A stretch of DNA of 64,000 nucleotides. Source: Psychrobacter sp. WY6 (lineage in GTDB: Bacteria > Pseudomonadota > Gammaproteobacteria > Pseudomonadales > Moraxellaceae). A program made the translations under genes and the position numbers. The notes beneath the pieces were generated by a model. That model saw only the letters and a program-made list of their open reading frames with translations, made no database searches and was not told the origin of the DNA. Positions 40,568-51,791 of the stretch are shown piece by piece. The DNA lies in the NCBI RefSeq assembly GCF_018448495.1, contig NZ_CP049902.1:1-64000 (forward strand), in the 5' to 3' direction. How positions within the stretch are numbered: position 1 is the first letter of the stretch; each line of letters begins with the position of its first letter.

Positions 40568-41455
40568 TTAGCTCATTTGCGCCATACGCCAGTGATGTTC
40601 AATATGATCGTTAATCACCGTTTGAATAAAATAGTAGCTATGATCGTGACCTGCCTGATAACGCAAGGTTAAGGGCTGATTGGCTTTGTCACAAGCGCGT
40701 TGTAATTGGGTGGTTTGCAGTTGACCCTCTGCTAAAAAATTATCAGCCGCGCCTTGATCCACCAAGATACTTGCATACTGCTGCCCCGATTTTTCAATCA
40801 TCTGCGCAGCATCTGCCTGCGCCCATCGTGATTTATCATCGCCGAAGTATTCTGTATAAGCAGCTTGCCCCCATGCCGACTCACTGGCCGCGCACACAGG
40901 CGATAAAGCTGAGACACTCACAAACTTGCCTGGAAACTTAAAGCCCAATAGTAATGCTCCGTGACCGCCCATCGAATGCCCTGTCACGCCAATACTGTCA
41001 ATAGGAAATTCTGAGCGTAACAAGTCATATAACTCATCAACGATGTAGCTTTGCATATTAAAATGCTCTGACCAAGGTGCTTGCGTCGCATCGACGTAAT
41101 AGCTGGCACCCTGACCGACAAAATAGCGGTCGTCGTTTGGCACATCGCTGTCATCACTACTTCGAGGTGATGTATCAGGCGCGATAAATATCATGCCAAG
41201 CTCGCTGCATTTTTGCTGAAAATGCGCTTTGTGGGTGACATTATCAGCATTGCAAGTGAGACCTGATAAATATAGAATCGCAGGACAACGGCGACCAGCA
41301 AGCGCTTCATCTGGCAGATAAATGCTAAAGGTCATCGGTGTTTTGGTCGATGATTGATGGCTATAGTAATGCTGCTCACCATCGAAACAGCGGTTGACGC
41401 TGATCTGCGTGATTTTTGAGTTGGTAGATAAACTGTGTTTATAAGAGTTGTTCAT
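40568..41455 (-). CDS. fghA: S-formylglutathione hydrolase
   Basis: This alpha/beta-hydrolase (esterase D family) cleaves S-formylglutathione in formaldehyde detoxification. The nucleophile is in GHSMGGHGALLLGFK; VDQGAADNFLAEGQL and AGHDHSYYFI carry the catalytic Asp and His. ATG 41455 has AAGG at a good distance, while ATG 41464 has it too close. The partner formaldehyde dehydrogenase is not adjacent here. Confidence 0.93.
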   Translation of the reverse strand: MNNSYKHSLSTNSKITQISVNRCFDGEQHYYSHQSSTKTPMTFSIYLPDEALAGRRCPAILYLSGLTCNADNVTHKAHFQQKCSELGMIFIAPDTSPRSSDDSDVPNDDRYFVGQGASYYVDATQAPWSEHFNMQSYIVDELYDLLRSEFPIDSIGVTGHSMGGHGALLLGFKFPGKFVSVSALSPVCAASESAWGQAAYTEYFGDDKSRWAQADAAQMIEKSGQQYASILVDQGAADNFLAEGQLQTTQLQRACDKANQPLTLRYQAGHDHSYYFIQTVINDHIEHHWRMAQMS

Positions 41456-41555
41456 AAGCGACATCCTTTTTATCCAAAGTAAAGTACACGATGACTATAA
41501 AAAGCATTGGTAAAGTAATACTAGTACTTCTCCAAACTCACTTAGTACTCAATCA

Positions 41556-41624
41556 TTATACCATTCACAAGAATTAAAGTAGTAAGGAAAGCGAGTGTCA
41601 GTATTACAGATTCTAGACTGAACG
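41556..41624 (+). repeat. Dispersed intergenic repeat, copy 2
   Basis: TTATACCATTC and GCGAGTGTC blocks in the same order as at 17263-17331. The stretch continues into AATACGGCTCATCG, which I do not find near copy 1. Confidence 0.65.
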
Positions 41625-41684
41625 AGCTTAATACGGCTCATCGTAATTTTTTTGTGGGTTTGGGTTTTGGGTTTATGTTAGTTG

Positions 41685-43159
41685 TTAATTGGCAGTGATC
41701 GCAGTATTAGCCACTGGCTGACCAGAGGCACTATCCTCTACGATATTAATGGCGATAGAATCACTGTCAATAATGCTGGCAACTGGTGGTCGGGTTTTAT
41801 CAAACAATACTTGTTCGAACGCTGGCAAAGCAGTCTCCATCAGACTACCAATCACCATCTGCGGCTCTGATGGTTCAAAACCCATCGCACTTTCACGCTC
41901 ATTCACACGCAAACGGGCATCTTTAAAGGCAGATTCAAAACTGGTATTGCCACGTAGGCTTTCAGCAAAAAACGCTTGCCCAAAATAGGTCATCTCAGCT
42001 GTGTTGGTGCAGCCAAACGATGCTTTGTCAGCGGCTGATGCAGTAATCACTACCGTGGTTGGAGAGGCCAATTCATCGATAAATGAGCCTGAATAGCAAG
42101 CAGATACCACAATCACCCGCCAGCGAATACCTGAAGCGTCTAGCGCCTCCCGTAACCATGCGGCGTCTAGATTCTCCATTGCTAATGGTGGATTTGCTAA
42201 TTGAATGATATTTTCGTTGCCGTGTGAAGACAAGGTTAGGAATAACACATCTTCATCGGCATTCATCTGCTGACCAATTTTCTTTAGTCCACGCAGAATG
42301 CTGGTTTTGGTAGCGATTGGCTCATCAAGCCAACTATAGGTATTGTTGATCAACGAGAGTGAATGTCCACTAGTGCCAAAACGCACATCGAACAGCTCAC
42401 GCACTTTATGAATCTCAGAGCGAAAAAATCTTGACCAGAGAATCCTGCCACACCCATAAAATACCAGTCGGTTGCCCGAAGGCTGGGATCGATACTATTT
42501 AATGCTTGCTGTAACAAACGAGGCTGCTCGTATAATGCTGCTTCTGCTAAAACAGGCTCTACAGGAATCTGCTTAAATATAGGCTGATCCGCGACATTAC
42601 GCTGCCAAATCGTCAACAGTGCGACTGCACCTACCAATACAATGACCCGCTCCCACCACGGTATGCGTAGACGACGAGAAAAAATCCATAATAACGCCAA
42701 GGTCTGCCATAAAAACAGCACCAAAAACAGTATGGGTAAAAGTGAATAGCTCCAATCTGGTAACCAACCATAACTGCCCAAAAACTGAACCAAACTTTGT
42801 AATAGTGCAGATAAGGTATCAGCCACTAGCCACAATACCACGGGCACAAACACCAACGTTTGATTGCCAGAACGCCGTGCCAAAATGATACCGCCCAATA
42901 AAATTATCATCGGCCAAATCAAGTAGCTGACCAACCCTTGCTCATTAAAGATACTGCCATTTTCCGCGGCTAACCAAGAAAACAGTACATTACTACCGAG
43001 TGCCAATAGTGCAAATACGGCAAATTGAATAAAGGTCGGTTTTACCCAAGAAAACGCGCGCGTCGACCCTACTAGCATCCACAAGGTTGCAATAATATTG
43101 GCAGCGAAATTGAGCGAAAAACGCTGAAGCGATACGGTTTTTAACGACGCAAGTGACAA
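41685..43159 (-). CDS. Membrane-anchored C13-family (legumain/caspase-like) peptidase (frameshifted)
   Basis: The N-terminal 200 residues form about five membrane helices. The C-terminal domain has a Cys-His dyad of peptidase family C13: His in LFLTLSSHGNENI and Cys in VVSACYSGSFIDEL. The frame breaks near 42400-42420, after GVAGFSGQDFF, and resumes at VRELFDVRFG. Merged length is about 491 residues. The last 50 residues are polar. Bacterial C13 proteins are little studied; substrate and role are unknown. It stands alone. Confidence 0.85.
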
Positions 43160-43436
43160 AGACTTAAACCTCTAGCCAGTCGAGAAAAGAAAGTGAGTTG
43201 ATGATGATTTTTGGTGTGCAGCTACCTACGAAATGTCATTAATTCACATTTTTTATAGCATATGGACATCAAGATTACATGCAATTCACAATGAGATGAT
43301 TTTAAGAGACGAATAGCAAAGACTAAAAATATGACTAAACAGTTTAGCTCGCTAATATAACGCGATTGTAACGGATTGTCGGTCAAGAGGATAAGGCTGA
43401 TTTGTAAAATTCGCTTAAATTTGGCTAAGAACATAT

Positions 43437-43472
43437 AAAAAAGGAGGTCTTGAATCCAAGACCTCCTTTTTT
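43437..43472 (-). terminator. Terminator after htpG
   Basis: AAAAAAGGAGGTCTTG pairs with CAAGACCTCCTTTTTT around AATC. It lies 30 bp beyond the htpG stop on the minus strand. Confidence 0.9.
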
Positions 43473-43502
43473 CTCAATAATGACTGTATCAAAGACTCAC
43501 TA

Positions 43503-45535
43503 CTATCTCATCAAAAGCTCATTCACACGTTTTAGATAAGCGGCTGGATCATCTAACTGACCGCCATCTGCTAACAATGCTTGGTCAAAAATTACTTGCG
43601 CCAATTTATCAAAATCGACGTCAGATTGCTCGCTAGTCTCTAACTTTTTAATCAATGGATGATCAGGGTTGACCTCTAACGTTGGCTTGCTTTCTGGCAC
43701 ATCTTGACCCATTTGTTTAAGCATCTGAATCATTTGTGGTGATAGCTCACCTTCCCCAACGACCAAGCAGGCAGGACTATCAACCAAACGCGTCGATACT
43801 TTCACGTCTTTGGCACGTTCGCCTAACGCTGCTTTAAGTTTATCAACGACTGGCTTCATGGTTTCTTGCGCTTTTTCAGCTTCCGCCTTTTCAGCTTCGT
43901 CTTGCAAGTCGCCCAAATCAACCGCGCCTTTAGCGATGTTTTGTAGCGGTGTCTCATCAAATGAGGTCAAGAAGTTCATCGCCCATTCATCAACACGGCT
44001 GGTCATCAAAACAACTTCGATACCTTTCTTTTTAAACAGCTCTAACTGTGGGCTATTTTTAGCAGCCGCTAGATTATCAGCCGTTAAATAATAAATGGCT
44101 TTTTGACCCTCTTTCATACGCGCTTTATAGTCTTCAAAGCTGGTCGTCACACTATCCTGAGTACTGGTTGCATAACGCAGCAATTTGGCAATACGTTCTT
44201 GATTGCCCATGTCTTCACCAACACCTTCTTTGATAACATCACCAAATTCAGCGTAGAACTGCGCGAATTTTTCTTGCTTATCACTGTCTTCACTGTTGGC
44301 TAGACTGGCCAGCAACGTCAAAATACGACGCGCGTTACCATCGCGGATAGACTTCACATCACGCGACTCTTGTAATAGCTCGCGGCTGACGTTCAATGGC
44401 AAGTCGGCTGAATCAATGACCCCTTTGACGAAACGCAGGTACATTGGCAATAATTGCTCAGCTTCATCCATAATAAGACGCGCTTCACGTATAGCTTTAG
44501 ACCATGCTGCTGCTCACGAGTGTACAAATCTACAGGGGCTTTTTTAGGGATATACAATAACTGCGTATACTGAACGCGACCTTCGACACGGTTATGCGTC
44601 CATGCTAGTGGCGCGTCCATGTCATAGGTGATATTTTTATAAAAATCGATATACTCTTCATCTTCAATCTCAGATGCCGTACGTGTCCATAGCGCGCTGG
44701 CTTTGTTGATAGTTTCCCATTCATCGGTCAATACCATCTCGCCACTAGCAGGTGCGTCGTCGTTCTCATTCTCTTTGACATCTTCTTGCCAAACTTCTTT
44801 ACGCATCTGAATCGGTAAGCTGATATGGTCTGAGTATTTATTAACCAACTGCTTAATTTTGCCACGGTCTAAATAGCTGTCTTCACCCTCACTATATTGC
44901 TCTTTTAAATGCAAAGTAATGGCGGTGCCACGAGTTTCTTTCGTGATAGGCTCAACGGTAAAGCTACCTGTACCGTCTGATACCCAGCGCACGCCTTGAT
45001 CCGCAGGCTCACCCGCTTTACGTGATTCGACGCTAATCGTATCGGCAACGATAAAACCTGAATAGAAGCCAACCCCAAACTGTCCGATTAATTGACCATC
45101 TTGCTTCTGTGATTCAGACAGCTTGTCTAAAAATGCTTTAGTACCGGACTTAGCAATTGTACCCAAGTTTTCGATGGCATCGGCTTCATTCATGCCAATA
45201 CCATTATCGGTAAAGGTGATGGTTTTGGCGTCTTCGTCGACAGCAATGCGAATTTTTAGCTCGCCATCGTCTTCATAAAGGCTGTCATCATTGGTCGCTT
45301 CAAAGCGCAATTTATCACAGGCATCAGAGGCGTTTGAAACCAGCTCACGCACAAAGATATCAGAATTAGAGTAAAGCGAATGGGTGACTAGATGCAGCAG
45401 TTGCGCCACTTCCGCCTCAAAGGTATGTTTTTTTAATTCAGGGCTGCTTTCATTAGCGGCACTGTCATTAGCAGTGTCTTTATTAACATTAATATCATCA
45501 ACATTTTTATTGTCTGCTGGGGTCTGTTCACTCAT
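43503..45535 (-). CDS. htpG: Molecular chaperone HtpG (Hsp90) (frameshifted)
   Basis: The N-terminal ATPase domain has [20 protein letters not shown] and [11 protein letters not shown]. The middle and C-terminal domains follow from 44471, starting [18 protein letters not shown]. The two parts are joined by a one-base shift near 44490-44500 within the KLYVKRVFIMDEA region. Merged length is about 677 residues with a polar N-terminal extension of about 30 ([13 protein letters not shown]). A strong terminator follows. Confidence 0.94.
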
Positions 45536-45701
45536 AAAAAACTCCTTTAATTTATGTCAAAAACGTATCATGAAATAGCAAGCATTCAACTTTCTCTACT
45601 CAGGTACAAATTAAGCAGTTCAATTTCGAATATCGCTAAGCTGTTTATACTAATAGGGGCGCAGCAGAATATTTCAAGCTAAAAAATACAATTCAACAAA
45701 A

Positions 45702-45729
45702 ACACCGCCCTAGTTTCCTAAGGCGGTGT
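45702..45729 (-). terminator. Terminator after catalase
   Basis: ACACCGCC pairs with GGCGGTGT, followed on the minus strand by TTTTTG. Confidence 0.8.
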
Positions 45730-45792
45730 CATTATATCGATAATAGGTTTAGCAAATAGATTTAGTAATACGTTTTTAGGTAAAGCTATCAA

Positions 45793-47332
45793 CTATAAGC
45801 AGCTAGGCAAATGCAGCGCTGGATCTGACTCACGAGCATTCATAGCATCTTCAACCGTTAAGCCTAGTGCTTTAGCAACGCCTGCGCCATAAGCAGCATC
45901 ACACCAGTTACAGTTGCGAATGTGGCGATACTGAATAAAGTCCGGCACACCAGCCATATTATTCGCTGTGTTTTCGAAGAGCACTTGTTGTTGCTCAGCA
46001 CTCATTAAAAAACAATGCGCGAGGTTGGCTAAAATAATCGCTATCGTCTTCACGGAAATCATAATGCGCCGCATAGCCGTCAATTTTTAATGGTGGTTCA
46101 GCATAATCAGGCTGCTCTTGCCACTGGCTAAAGCTGTTTGGCTCATAATGCGGGCGACTGCCATAGTTATCATCGACACGGCCTTGACCATCACGATGAT
46201 TGCTCATCACAGGGCAACGCGGCTTATTTACCGGAATCTGTTGATGATTGACACCAACACGATAACGCTGAGCATCGGCATAGTTAACCAAGCGGTTTTG
46301 CAGCATTTTATCTGGTGAGACACTAATACCCGGTACCAAATTACTTGGGGCAAATGCGGCTTGTTCCACATCGACAAAGTAGTTGTCAGAGTTTTTTGTT
46401 TAATTCAAACTCACCCACTTCAATCAGTGGATAATCACCTTTTGGCCATACTTTGGTCAAGTCAAACGGATGATACGGAACGGTATCCGCCTCAGCTTCT
46501 GGCATGATTTGCACATACATTTTCCATTTCGGGAAATCACCATTTTCGATGGCATCGTACAAGTCTTTTTGATGACTCTCGCGATCAGAACCAACCACCT
46601 CTGCCGCTTCTGCATCGGTTAAGTTCTTGATGCCTTGTTGCGTGCGGAAATGGAATTTTACCCAAAAACGTTCTTTGGCTTCGTTCCAAAAACTATAGGT
46701 ATGCGAGCCAAAACCATGCATATTTCTGTACGAGGCTGGCAGACCGCGATCACTCATAACGATAGTAACTTGATGTAAAGCTTCTGGTAATAAAGTCCAA
46801 AAGTCCCAGTTGTTGGTCGCCGAACGCATATTGGTACGTGGATCACGTTTGACGGCTTTGTTTAGGTCTGGGAATTTGCGCGGATCACGTAAGAAGAACA
46901 CAGGTGTATTATTTCCCACCATATCCCAGTTACCTTCGGTGTAGAATTTCAAAGCAAAACCGCGAATGTCGCGCTCAGCATCAGCCGCGCCGCGCTCACC
47001 TGCGACGGTACTAAAGCGCGCAAACATCTCAGTCTGTTTACCCACTTCGCTAAAAATATCCGCACGGGTATATTTAGTGATGTCATTGGTCACGGTAAAA
47101 GTACCAAATGCGCCAGAGCCTTTGGCGTGCATACGGCGCTCTGGAATCACTTCACGGACGAAATTTCCTAACTTTTCATTGAGCCAAACATCTTGCGCCA
47201 ATAATGGGCCGCGTTTGCCTGCGGTCATGCTGTTTTGATTGTCTGCTACTGGTGCGCCATTGCCCATGGTCAATTGGGTCGGTGCATAAGGACATTTTTT
47301 ATCGCTCATATCATTGTTATATCGTTGTTCAT
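45793..47332 (-). CDS. katA: Catalase (monofunctional, small-subunit type; frameshifted)
   Basis: Catalase dismutates hydrogen peroxide. The active-site His is in [15 protein letters not shown], the Asn in [10 protein letters not shown] region, and the heme-ligand Tyr in [13 protein letters not shown]. The frame changes at about 46380 and 46000-46080; merged it runs to [12 protein letters not shown]. Another shift near 47308 may join the start at ATG 47332 (with AGGAG seven bases before) to [12 protein letters not shown]; without it, the start is 47309. Total about 510 residues. OxyR control is possible, but I see no clear site. Confidence 0.92.
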
Positions 47333-47714
47333 AGTCATACTCCTGTGAATAGCAAATGGGTTAAAGTACAAAACCTATTCTGAATACGCTTCTATTAATA
47401 GTTCCAGAATAGTTGTCAGCTTGTTCGAAAAACGGTTGTTTTTTTCATAGTAATGTCTAATGACAGTCATGTTCTGTGGTTAGATACTATACAACCCATT
47501 ACCATTGATTTGTATAATTAATTAATTACATGCTTTCGTTTTGTTTTTCAGAACCACTTAACTTGTTTTTTACTCATGCAAATACTTTATTCCTTAGGAT
47601 GGTTGTTATTAACAACGATAAATATTACAGTGCAAGCACTCTCTATCAGCCTTGCTATCACTTTTTAAAGCGAATGACCATATCAAATAGAGCTTAATTA
47701 ATACCACAGAGCAA
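47333..47714. other. Intergenic region upstream of catalase
   Basis: No gene is seen. A near-palindrome GTTGTTATTAACAAC lies at about 47604-47618. The region should hold the catalase promoter. Confidence 0.45.
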
Positions 47715-48533
47715 TTAGCGCGGCATCGGACGAATGGTCAAAATTTGCTCACTACGACCAAAAGGGCCATTGATGTCATGTAACACAGCGCTCGTTAAGC
47801 CAATGCCATCATTGCCATACTGCTGCACCGCTTCGATGCCAAGCCAGCGACCTTGCGGCGCGCGGTGCATATGAATTTGCAAATCCGTATTGGGAAACAT
47901 CCATTCTAATTCTGACAAGCCAAGCCCAAGGCGCGGCACAACGCCATTGGCCGTGTCGACCATGCCCAATAGATGCACCAAGTCATCAGTTGGCTTGCCC
48001 TCGATCATATCCAAATCATTAGTAATCCAGACCATACCACGTCCTGGGCGACGCTGCGTATCATCAGCGACCAAGCGCACACTCTCAATAAACCCGCCCG
48101 GCCAGCCTTTCATGTCTTCCCAGATGGGCAATTCTTCGGGCTTATGTACCGCTTTTTGGTCTTCAATGCCTGCAATCTCGCTGGTATCTTGGGTCATTAG
48201 ACGCCATGCCCGCGCAATAATCGCATCACGACCGCGACTACTCATGACTGCTTCAATCAGCTCAATGGTCTTGCCCGGACGAATACAACGCGTGGTAATG
48301 GTAAAGTCATCCAGTGGAATCAATCCTAAGATATCTAGACTGATACGAGCGATACGCATGTTTTCTTGCGGCGCATAACTGTTTAGCTCAGCCGTGAGCA
48401 ATCCTGTCGCTGGCGCCATATGCTGTTCATGCTCATTCCAAGCGCCTTGGGCATGTTTGGTTGGCTGATAATGTGCGACGTTGACGCCGTCTTCTCGCTG
48501 TTCGAGTTTGATAAAGTTATAATAAGCTGACAT
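47715..48533 (-). CDS. Acyl-CoA thioesterase, double hot-dog family (4HBT_3-like)
   Basis: The 272-residue product has two hot-dog halves: an N-terminal one with ARISLDILGLIPLDDFTI and a C-terminal one with LQIHMHRAPQGRWLGIEA, followed by GLTSAVLHDINGPFGRSEQ. The last motif (D...GxxGxxxQ) is typical of TesB-like thioesterases. Substrate unknown. Confidence 0.88.
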   Translation of the reverse strand: MSAYYNFIKLEQREDGVNVAHYQPTKHAQGAWNEHEQHMAPATGLLTAELNSYAPQENMRIARISLDILGLIPLDDFTITTRCIRPGKTIELIEAVMSSRGRDAIIARAWRLMTQDTSEIAGIEDQKAVHKPEELPIWEDMKGWPGGFIESVRLVADDTQRRPGRGMVWITNDLDMIEGKPTDDLVHLLGMVDTANGVVPRLGLGLSELEWMFPNTDLQIHMHRAPQGRWLGIEAVQQYGNDGIGLTSAVLHDINGPFGRSEQILTIRPMPR

Positions 48534-48547
48534 GACTGTCCTATGAT

Positions 48548-48793
48548 TTATTTGATAAGCTCTTGTTGTTTTAATTTAAGAACCTGTCGACTCTTAATGA
48601 CAAAAAATAACGCAACGACCATCGCGGCAATTAATACGCCATAAAAAACATTCTTTTCTCGCATAAAATGCAGAATATTACTGCCTAACACGAATCCCAC
48701 CACCACGATGACAAACAAATTCACTTTCAATTGATTGTTAACCTCACCGAGAGTGGCTTCTGCCAATACAAATCCTTTTTTTTGCTTTTTCAT
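48548..48793 (-). CDS. Small two-helix membrane protein, unknown
   Basis: The 81-residue product has a basic start (MKKQKKG), two helices (LFVIVVVGFVLGSNIL and GVLIAAMVVALFFVI), and a Lys-rich tail. It sits between ispH and the thioesterase gene on the same strand. Confidence 0.65.
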   Translation of the reverse strand: MKKQKKGFVLAEATLGEVNNQLKVNLFVIVVVGFVLGSNILHFMREKNVFYGVLIAAMVVALFFVIKSRQVLKLKQQELIK

Positions 48794-48845
48794 TTTGCGT
48801 TACCTACTATACGTTACCTATTAGATGTTTTGTACAAAGCCTTAT

Positions 48846-49802
48846 CTACTTACCCACTTGGGTGACTGGGATACGCAAGGCTTTAGGCAGACTGAAAGTG
48901 ACATTTTCTTCGATGCCTGATAGCTCACTCGGTAAATCACCACCCCAATCTTGCAACTGCTGTAGCACTTCTTGAATCAGTACTTCGGGTGCTGATGCGC
49001 CAGCAGTGACGCCGATACTCTGCACACCATCCAACCAGCTTTTATCCATCTCACTGGCATTGTCGATTAAATACGCACGGCAATTCATCCGCTCAGCCAG
49101 CTCACGCAGACGATTAGAGTTTGATGAATTGGGCGAGCCGACCACCAAGACCACCTCACAGCGACTGGCTAAGTCTTTTACCGCATCTTGGCGGTTTTGC
49201 GTGGCATAACAGATATCGTCTTTACGCGGACCTTGGATACTAGGGAATTTTTCACGCAGTGCATCGATGACGCGCGCGGTGTCATCCATCGACAAGGTTG
49301 TTTGGGTAACAAATGCCAAACGTTCAGCATTTTGTACGCTCAATGCTGCCACATCGGCTTCGTTTTCAACCAAATGAATGTGACCGCCGTGGCGACGGTT
49401 AAAGCGCCCCATCGTGCCTTCCACTTCAGGATGTCCAGCATGCCCAATCAATACCGCATCCATACCCTCTTGCGCAAATTTAGCGACTTCGATATGTACC
49501 TTAGTGACCAGCGGACAAGTGGCATCAAATACGGTCAAATCGCGGCGCTCAGCCTCATCTTCGACAGCTTTTGATACGCCATGAGCAGAAAAAATAACGA
49601 TAGAGCCATCTGGCACTTCATGAAGCTCTTCCACAAAAACCGCACCGCGATTGGCCAAATCAGAGACGACAAATTTGTTATGTACCACCTCGTGACGGAC
49701 ATAAATGGGCGGTTCAAAACGTGTCAATGCTTCGTTCACAATCGCAATCGCGCGATCCACACCAGCACAAAATCCACGTGGATTGGCAAGATAAATTTGC
49801 AT
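48846..49802 (-). CDS. ispH: 4-hydroxy-3-methylbut-2-enyl diphosphate reductase IspH
   Basis: IspH forms IPP and DMAPP in the MEP pathway with a 4Fe-4S cluster. Cluster Cys lie in [25 protein letters not shown] and [21 protein letters not shown] and SAHGVSKAV carry substrate His. I choose ATG 49802 ([10 protein letters not shown], the family start); ATG 49817 adds five residues. Length 318. Confidence 0.95.
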   Translation of the reverse strand: MQIYLANPRGFCAGVDRAIAIVNEALTRFEPPIYVRHEVVHNKFVVSDLANRGAVFVEELHEVPDGSIVIFSAHGVSKAVEDEAERRDLTVFDATCPLVTKVHIEVAKFAQEGMDAVLIGHAGHPEVEGTMGRFNRRHGGHIHLVENEADVAALSVQNAERLAFVTQTTLSMDDTARVIDALREKFPSIQGPRKDDICYATQNRQDAVKDLASRCEVVLVVGSPNSSNSNRLRELAERMNCRAYLIDNASEMDKSWLDGVQSIGVTAGASAPEVLIQEVLQQLQDWGGDLPSELSGIEENVTFSLPKALRIPVTQVGK

Positions 49803-50140
49803 AAGAGGGCCTATCATTAGATAATTTATTATTAAAGCTTAAATACACAACATTACTGTCAAAAGCTTTAATAATAAATTTGGGATGAATTCATTACGCT
49901 ACTTTAGCATAATTTACTTTTATTGCCTTTGAAAATAGCACGGTACTAGAGGCTGTTTTAACTAGAAGCACACACATATTCATACGTTCAAAGTATTTAT
50001 CCATAGTGGCAGCGTTAACTGCACTTAATGCAGCAAAAATGTGATTTATACTGAGTCACCCTATGCCATCTTTACATCGCTTCGATGATAACGACTGATC
50101 AAAGGCGGCTTTAATTAAAATAAAAGCCACAAAAGCAGTT

Positions 50141-50146
50141 TATAAT
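50141..50146 (+). promoter_or_regulatory. Candidate -10 box before gmk
   Basis: A perfect TATAAT, with no matching -35. The start point would be about 50153, just ahead of the terminator at 50168-50197. Confidence 0.4.
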
Positions 50147-50167
50147 AGTGCATCGATGACAATGTCT

Positions 50168-50197
50168 ATCGCCATACATGATGGCGATTTTTTTTTT
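50168..50197 (+). terminator. Terminator-like hairpin in the gmk leader
   Basis: ATCGCCA pairs with TGGCGAT around a 7-base loop and is followed by ten T. It lies about 90 bp before gmk with no plus-strand gene upstream. Confidence 0.8.
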
Positions 50198-50283
50198 ACC
50201 AGTTTTGAATTGTTTACTAAAACAGCTTTGGCTCTTTTACTCGCACAGATTTGACTAGCACACACTCCATTAGGACACATTGT

Positions 50284-50906
50284 ATGACAGGTTCATTATT
50301 TATTATTACTGCCGCCTCAGGTACGGGCAAAACCTCACTGGTAAAGCAGCTACTTGCCACGACTAACGACTTAACCGTCAGCGTATCACACACTACGCGC
50401 ACGCCGCGTCCCGGCGAGATTGATGGTCATCATTATCATTTTACCGATGTCGAAAAATTTGTGATTGCCATCGGTGAAAACAAGTTTTTAGAACATGCTG
50501 AGGTCTTTGGTAATTACTATGGCACCTCGGAGCAAAGCGTGCGGACGCAGTTAGAAGCAGGCGTCGATGTTATTTTAGAGATTGATTGGCAGGGCGCACT
50601 ACAAGTCAAAAAAATCTTTACTGACGCCATTATGATTTTTATTTTACCGCCAAGTATTGCCACTTTACGCGTCTATCGACGCGTGGGCAAGATACTATGG
50701 AGGTAATAGAGCAACGTCTGGCTGGCGCAGTGACTGAGATGGCGCAATATGTCCATTTTGATTTTGTGATTATTAATGACAATTTTGAGGTCGCTTTGAC
50801 TGAGCTAAAAGCCATTATCGTGGCGGACAGGCAGACGCTTAAGCGTCAACAGCAGCGGTATCATCGCACCATCAGCAATTTACTTAGTAATAAAGTGGAA
50901 GAGTAA
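50284..50906 (+). CDS. gmk: Guanylate kinase (frameshifted)
   Basis: Gmk phosphorylates GMP to GDP. The P-loop is [15 protein letters not shown], and [19 protein letters not shown] is the GMP-binding region. The start is ATG 50284 ([12 protein letters not shown], the family start), not 50251. The frame breaks once near 50668-50676 and continues [18 protein letters not shown]. Merged length is 207 residues, normal. gmk, rpoZ and spoT follow the common order. Confidence 0.95.
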
Positions 50907-51103
50907 AGCAATAGCAAAATACTACTGTCAACTCAGTCGATGAGCGCTTATTAATAGATACGTTAATAGACACGCAAAAAGCAACTACGCGGCTGGGCAA
51001 AAAATGCTATAATGTCTCGCTATCCCCCTTTATATTTTGATATTATTTTTATTGAGTGGCGGGCAAGCTCCGTGACTAATAAAAACAACCGAGGTAGCTA
51101 CAT

Positions 51104-51364
51104 ATGGCACGAGTGACGATTGAAGATTGTTTGGATAATGTTGATAATCGCTTTGAACTGATTTTGGTGGCAAGCAAACGCGCACGTCAATTGGCCAAAG
51201 GTATCGCAGAACCATTGGTTGATGTGGATAATGACAAGCCTACGGTATTGGCATTGCGTGAAATCGCTGCTGGTAAAATCACTCGCGATATCCTAAATCA
51301 GCCAGAGCACAACTTTGCCACCAGTTCATTAGATTTGGCACTGTCAGGCGATCATGGTTTTTAA
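51104..51364 (+). CDS. rpoZ: DNA-directed RNA polymerase omega subunit
   Basis: The 86-residue product opens [19 protein letters not shown] and has [12 protein letters not shown] and [14 protein letters not shown], all typical of omega. It follows gmk by about 200 bp and is followed by a terminator, so spoT probably has its own promoter. GAGGTAG precedes the ATG. Confidence 0.97.
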   Translation: MARVTIEDCLDNVDNRFELILVASKRARQLAKGIAEPLVDVDNDKPTVLALREIAAGKITRDILNQPEHNFATSSLDLALSGDHGF

Positions 51365-51791
51365 GACACTGTATTATTAAGATACAGCATTGAAGATTTG
51401 TCGTATGAAGCCTATAAAGCTAACCACTGCCTTATAAGACAAATACATACAGTGATGACATATTGACGAGAGACCACAGCATAGGCTGTGGTTTTTTGGT
51501 TGTAATAACTGGTTGCTGTGATATTGCTTTGATATTGCTTTGACTGTTTTAGTCACCATTTATACCTGAAAACCTACCATTGAGTTAGAATTTCTAAATT
51601 TTTATAGCACCTGTTCGCTTAGCAGTTGACATTGAATGCGATTTACGATTAATTAGAGGATGGTCTACCTATTTTTATCTTTTTTCTCGATATTTTTTAT
51701 ATTTATAGTATTCCAGCATTCATTCAGTCACCATTTACCCGATAGATAGACAGTCAGGCAAACAGGTAATGGAAAATAGGATCGTTACTTT
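51365..51791. other. Intergenic region between rpoZ and spoT
   Basis: After the rpoZ terminator there are about 300 bp without a gene. A TTGACA at 51626-51631 with TTAATT 17 bp further on is a weak spoT promoter candidate. Confidence 0.45.
51473..51497 (+). terminator. Terminator after rpoZ
   Basis: ACCACAGC pairs with GCTGTGGT around ATAG, followed by six T. Confidence 0.88.

Larger units (their letters stand above)
49803..50283. other. Intergenic region between ispH and gmk
   Basis: No gene is supported. It contains the TATAAT at 50141 and the terminator at 50168-50197. Confidence 0.5.

Noticed and set aside
47604..47618. Palindrome as an OxyR or Fur operator
   Set aside because: Only a partial palindrome, about 270 bp from the catalase start, and no match to a known operator that I can defend.
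47890..48378. Plus-strand 162-codon ORF
   Set aside because: Lies fully inside the acyl-CoA thioesterase gene on the opposite strand; its translation has no domain.
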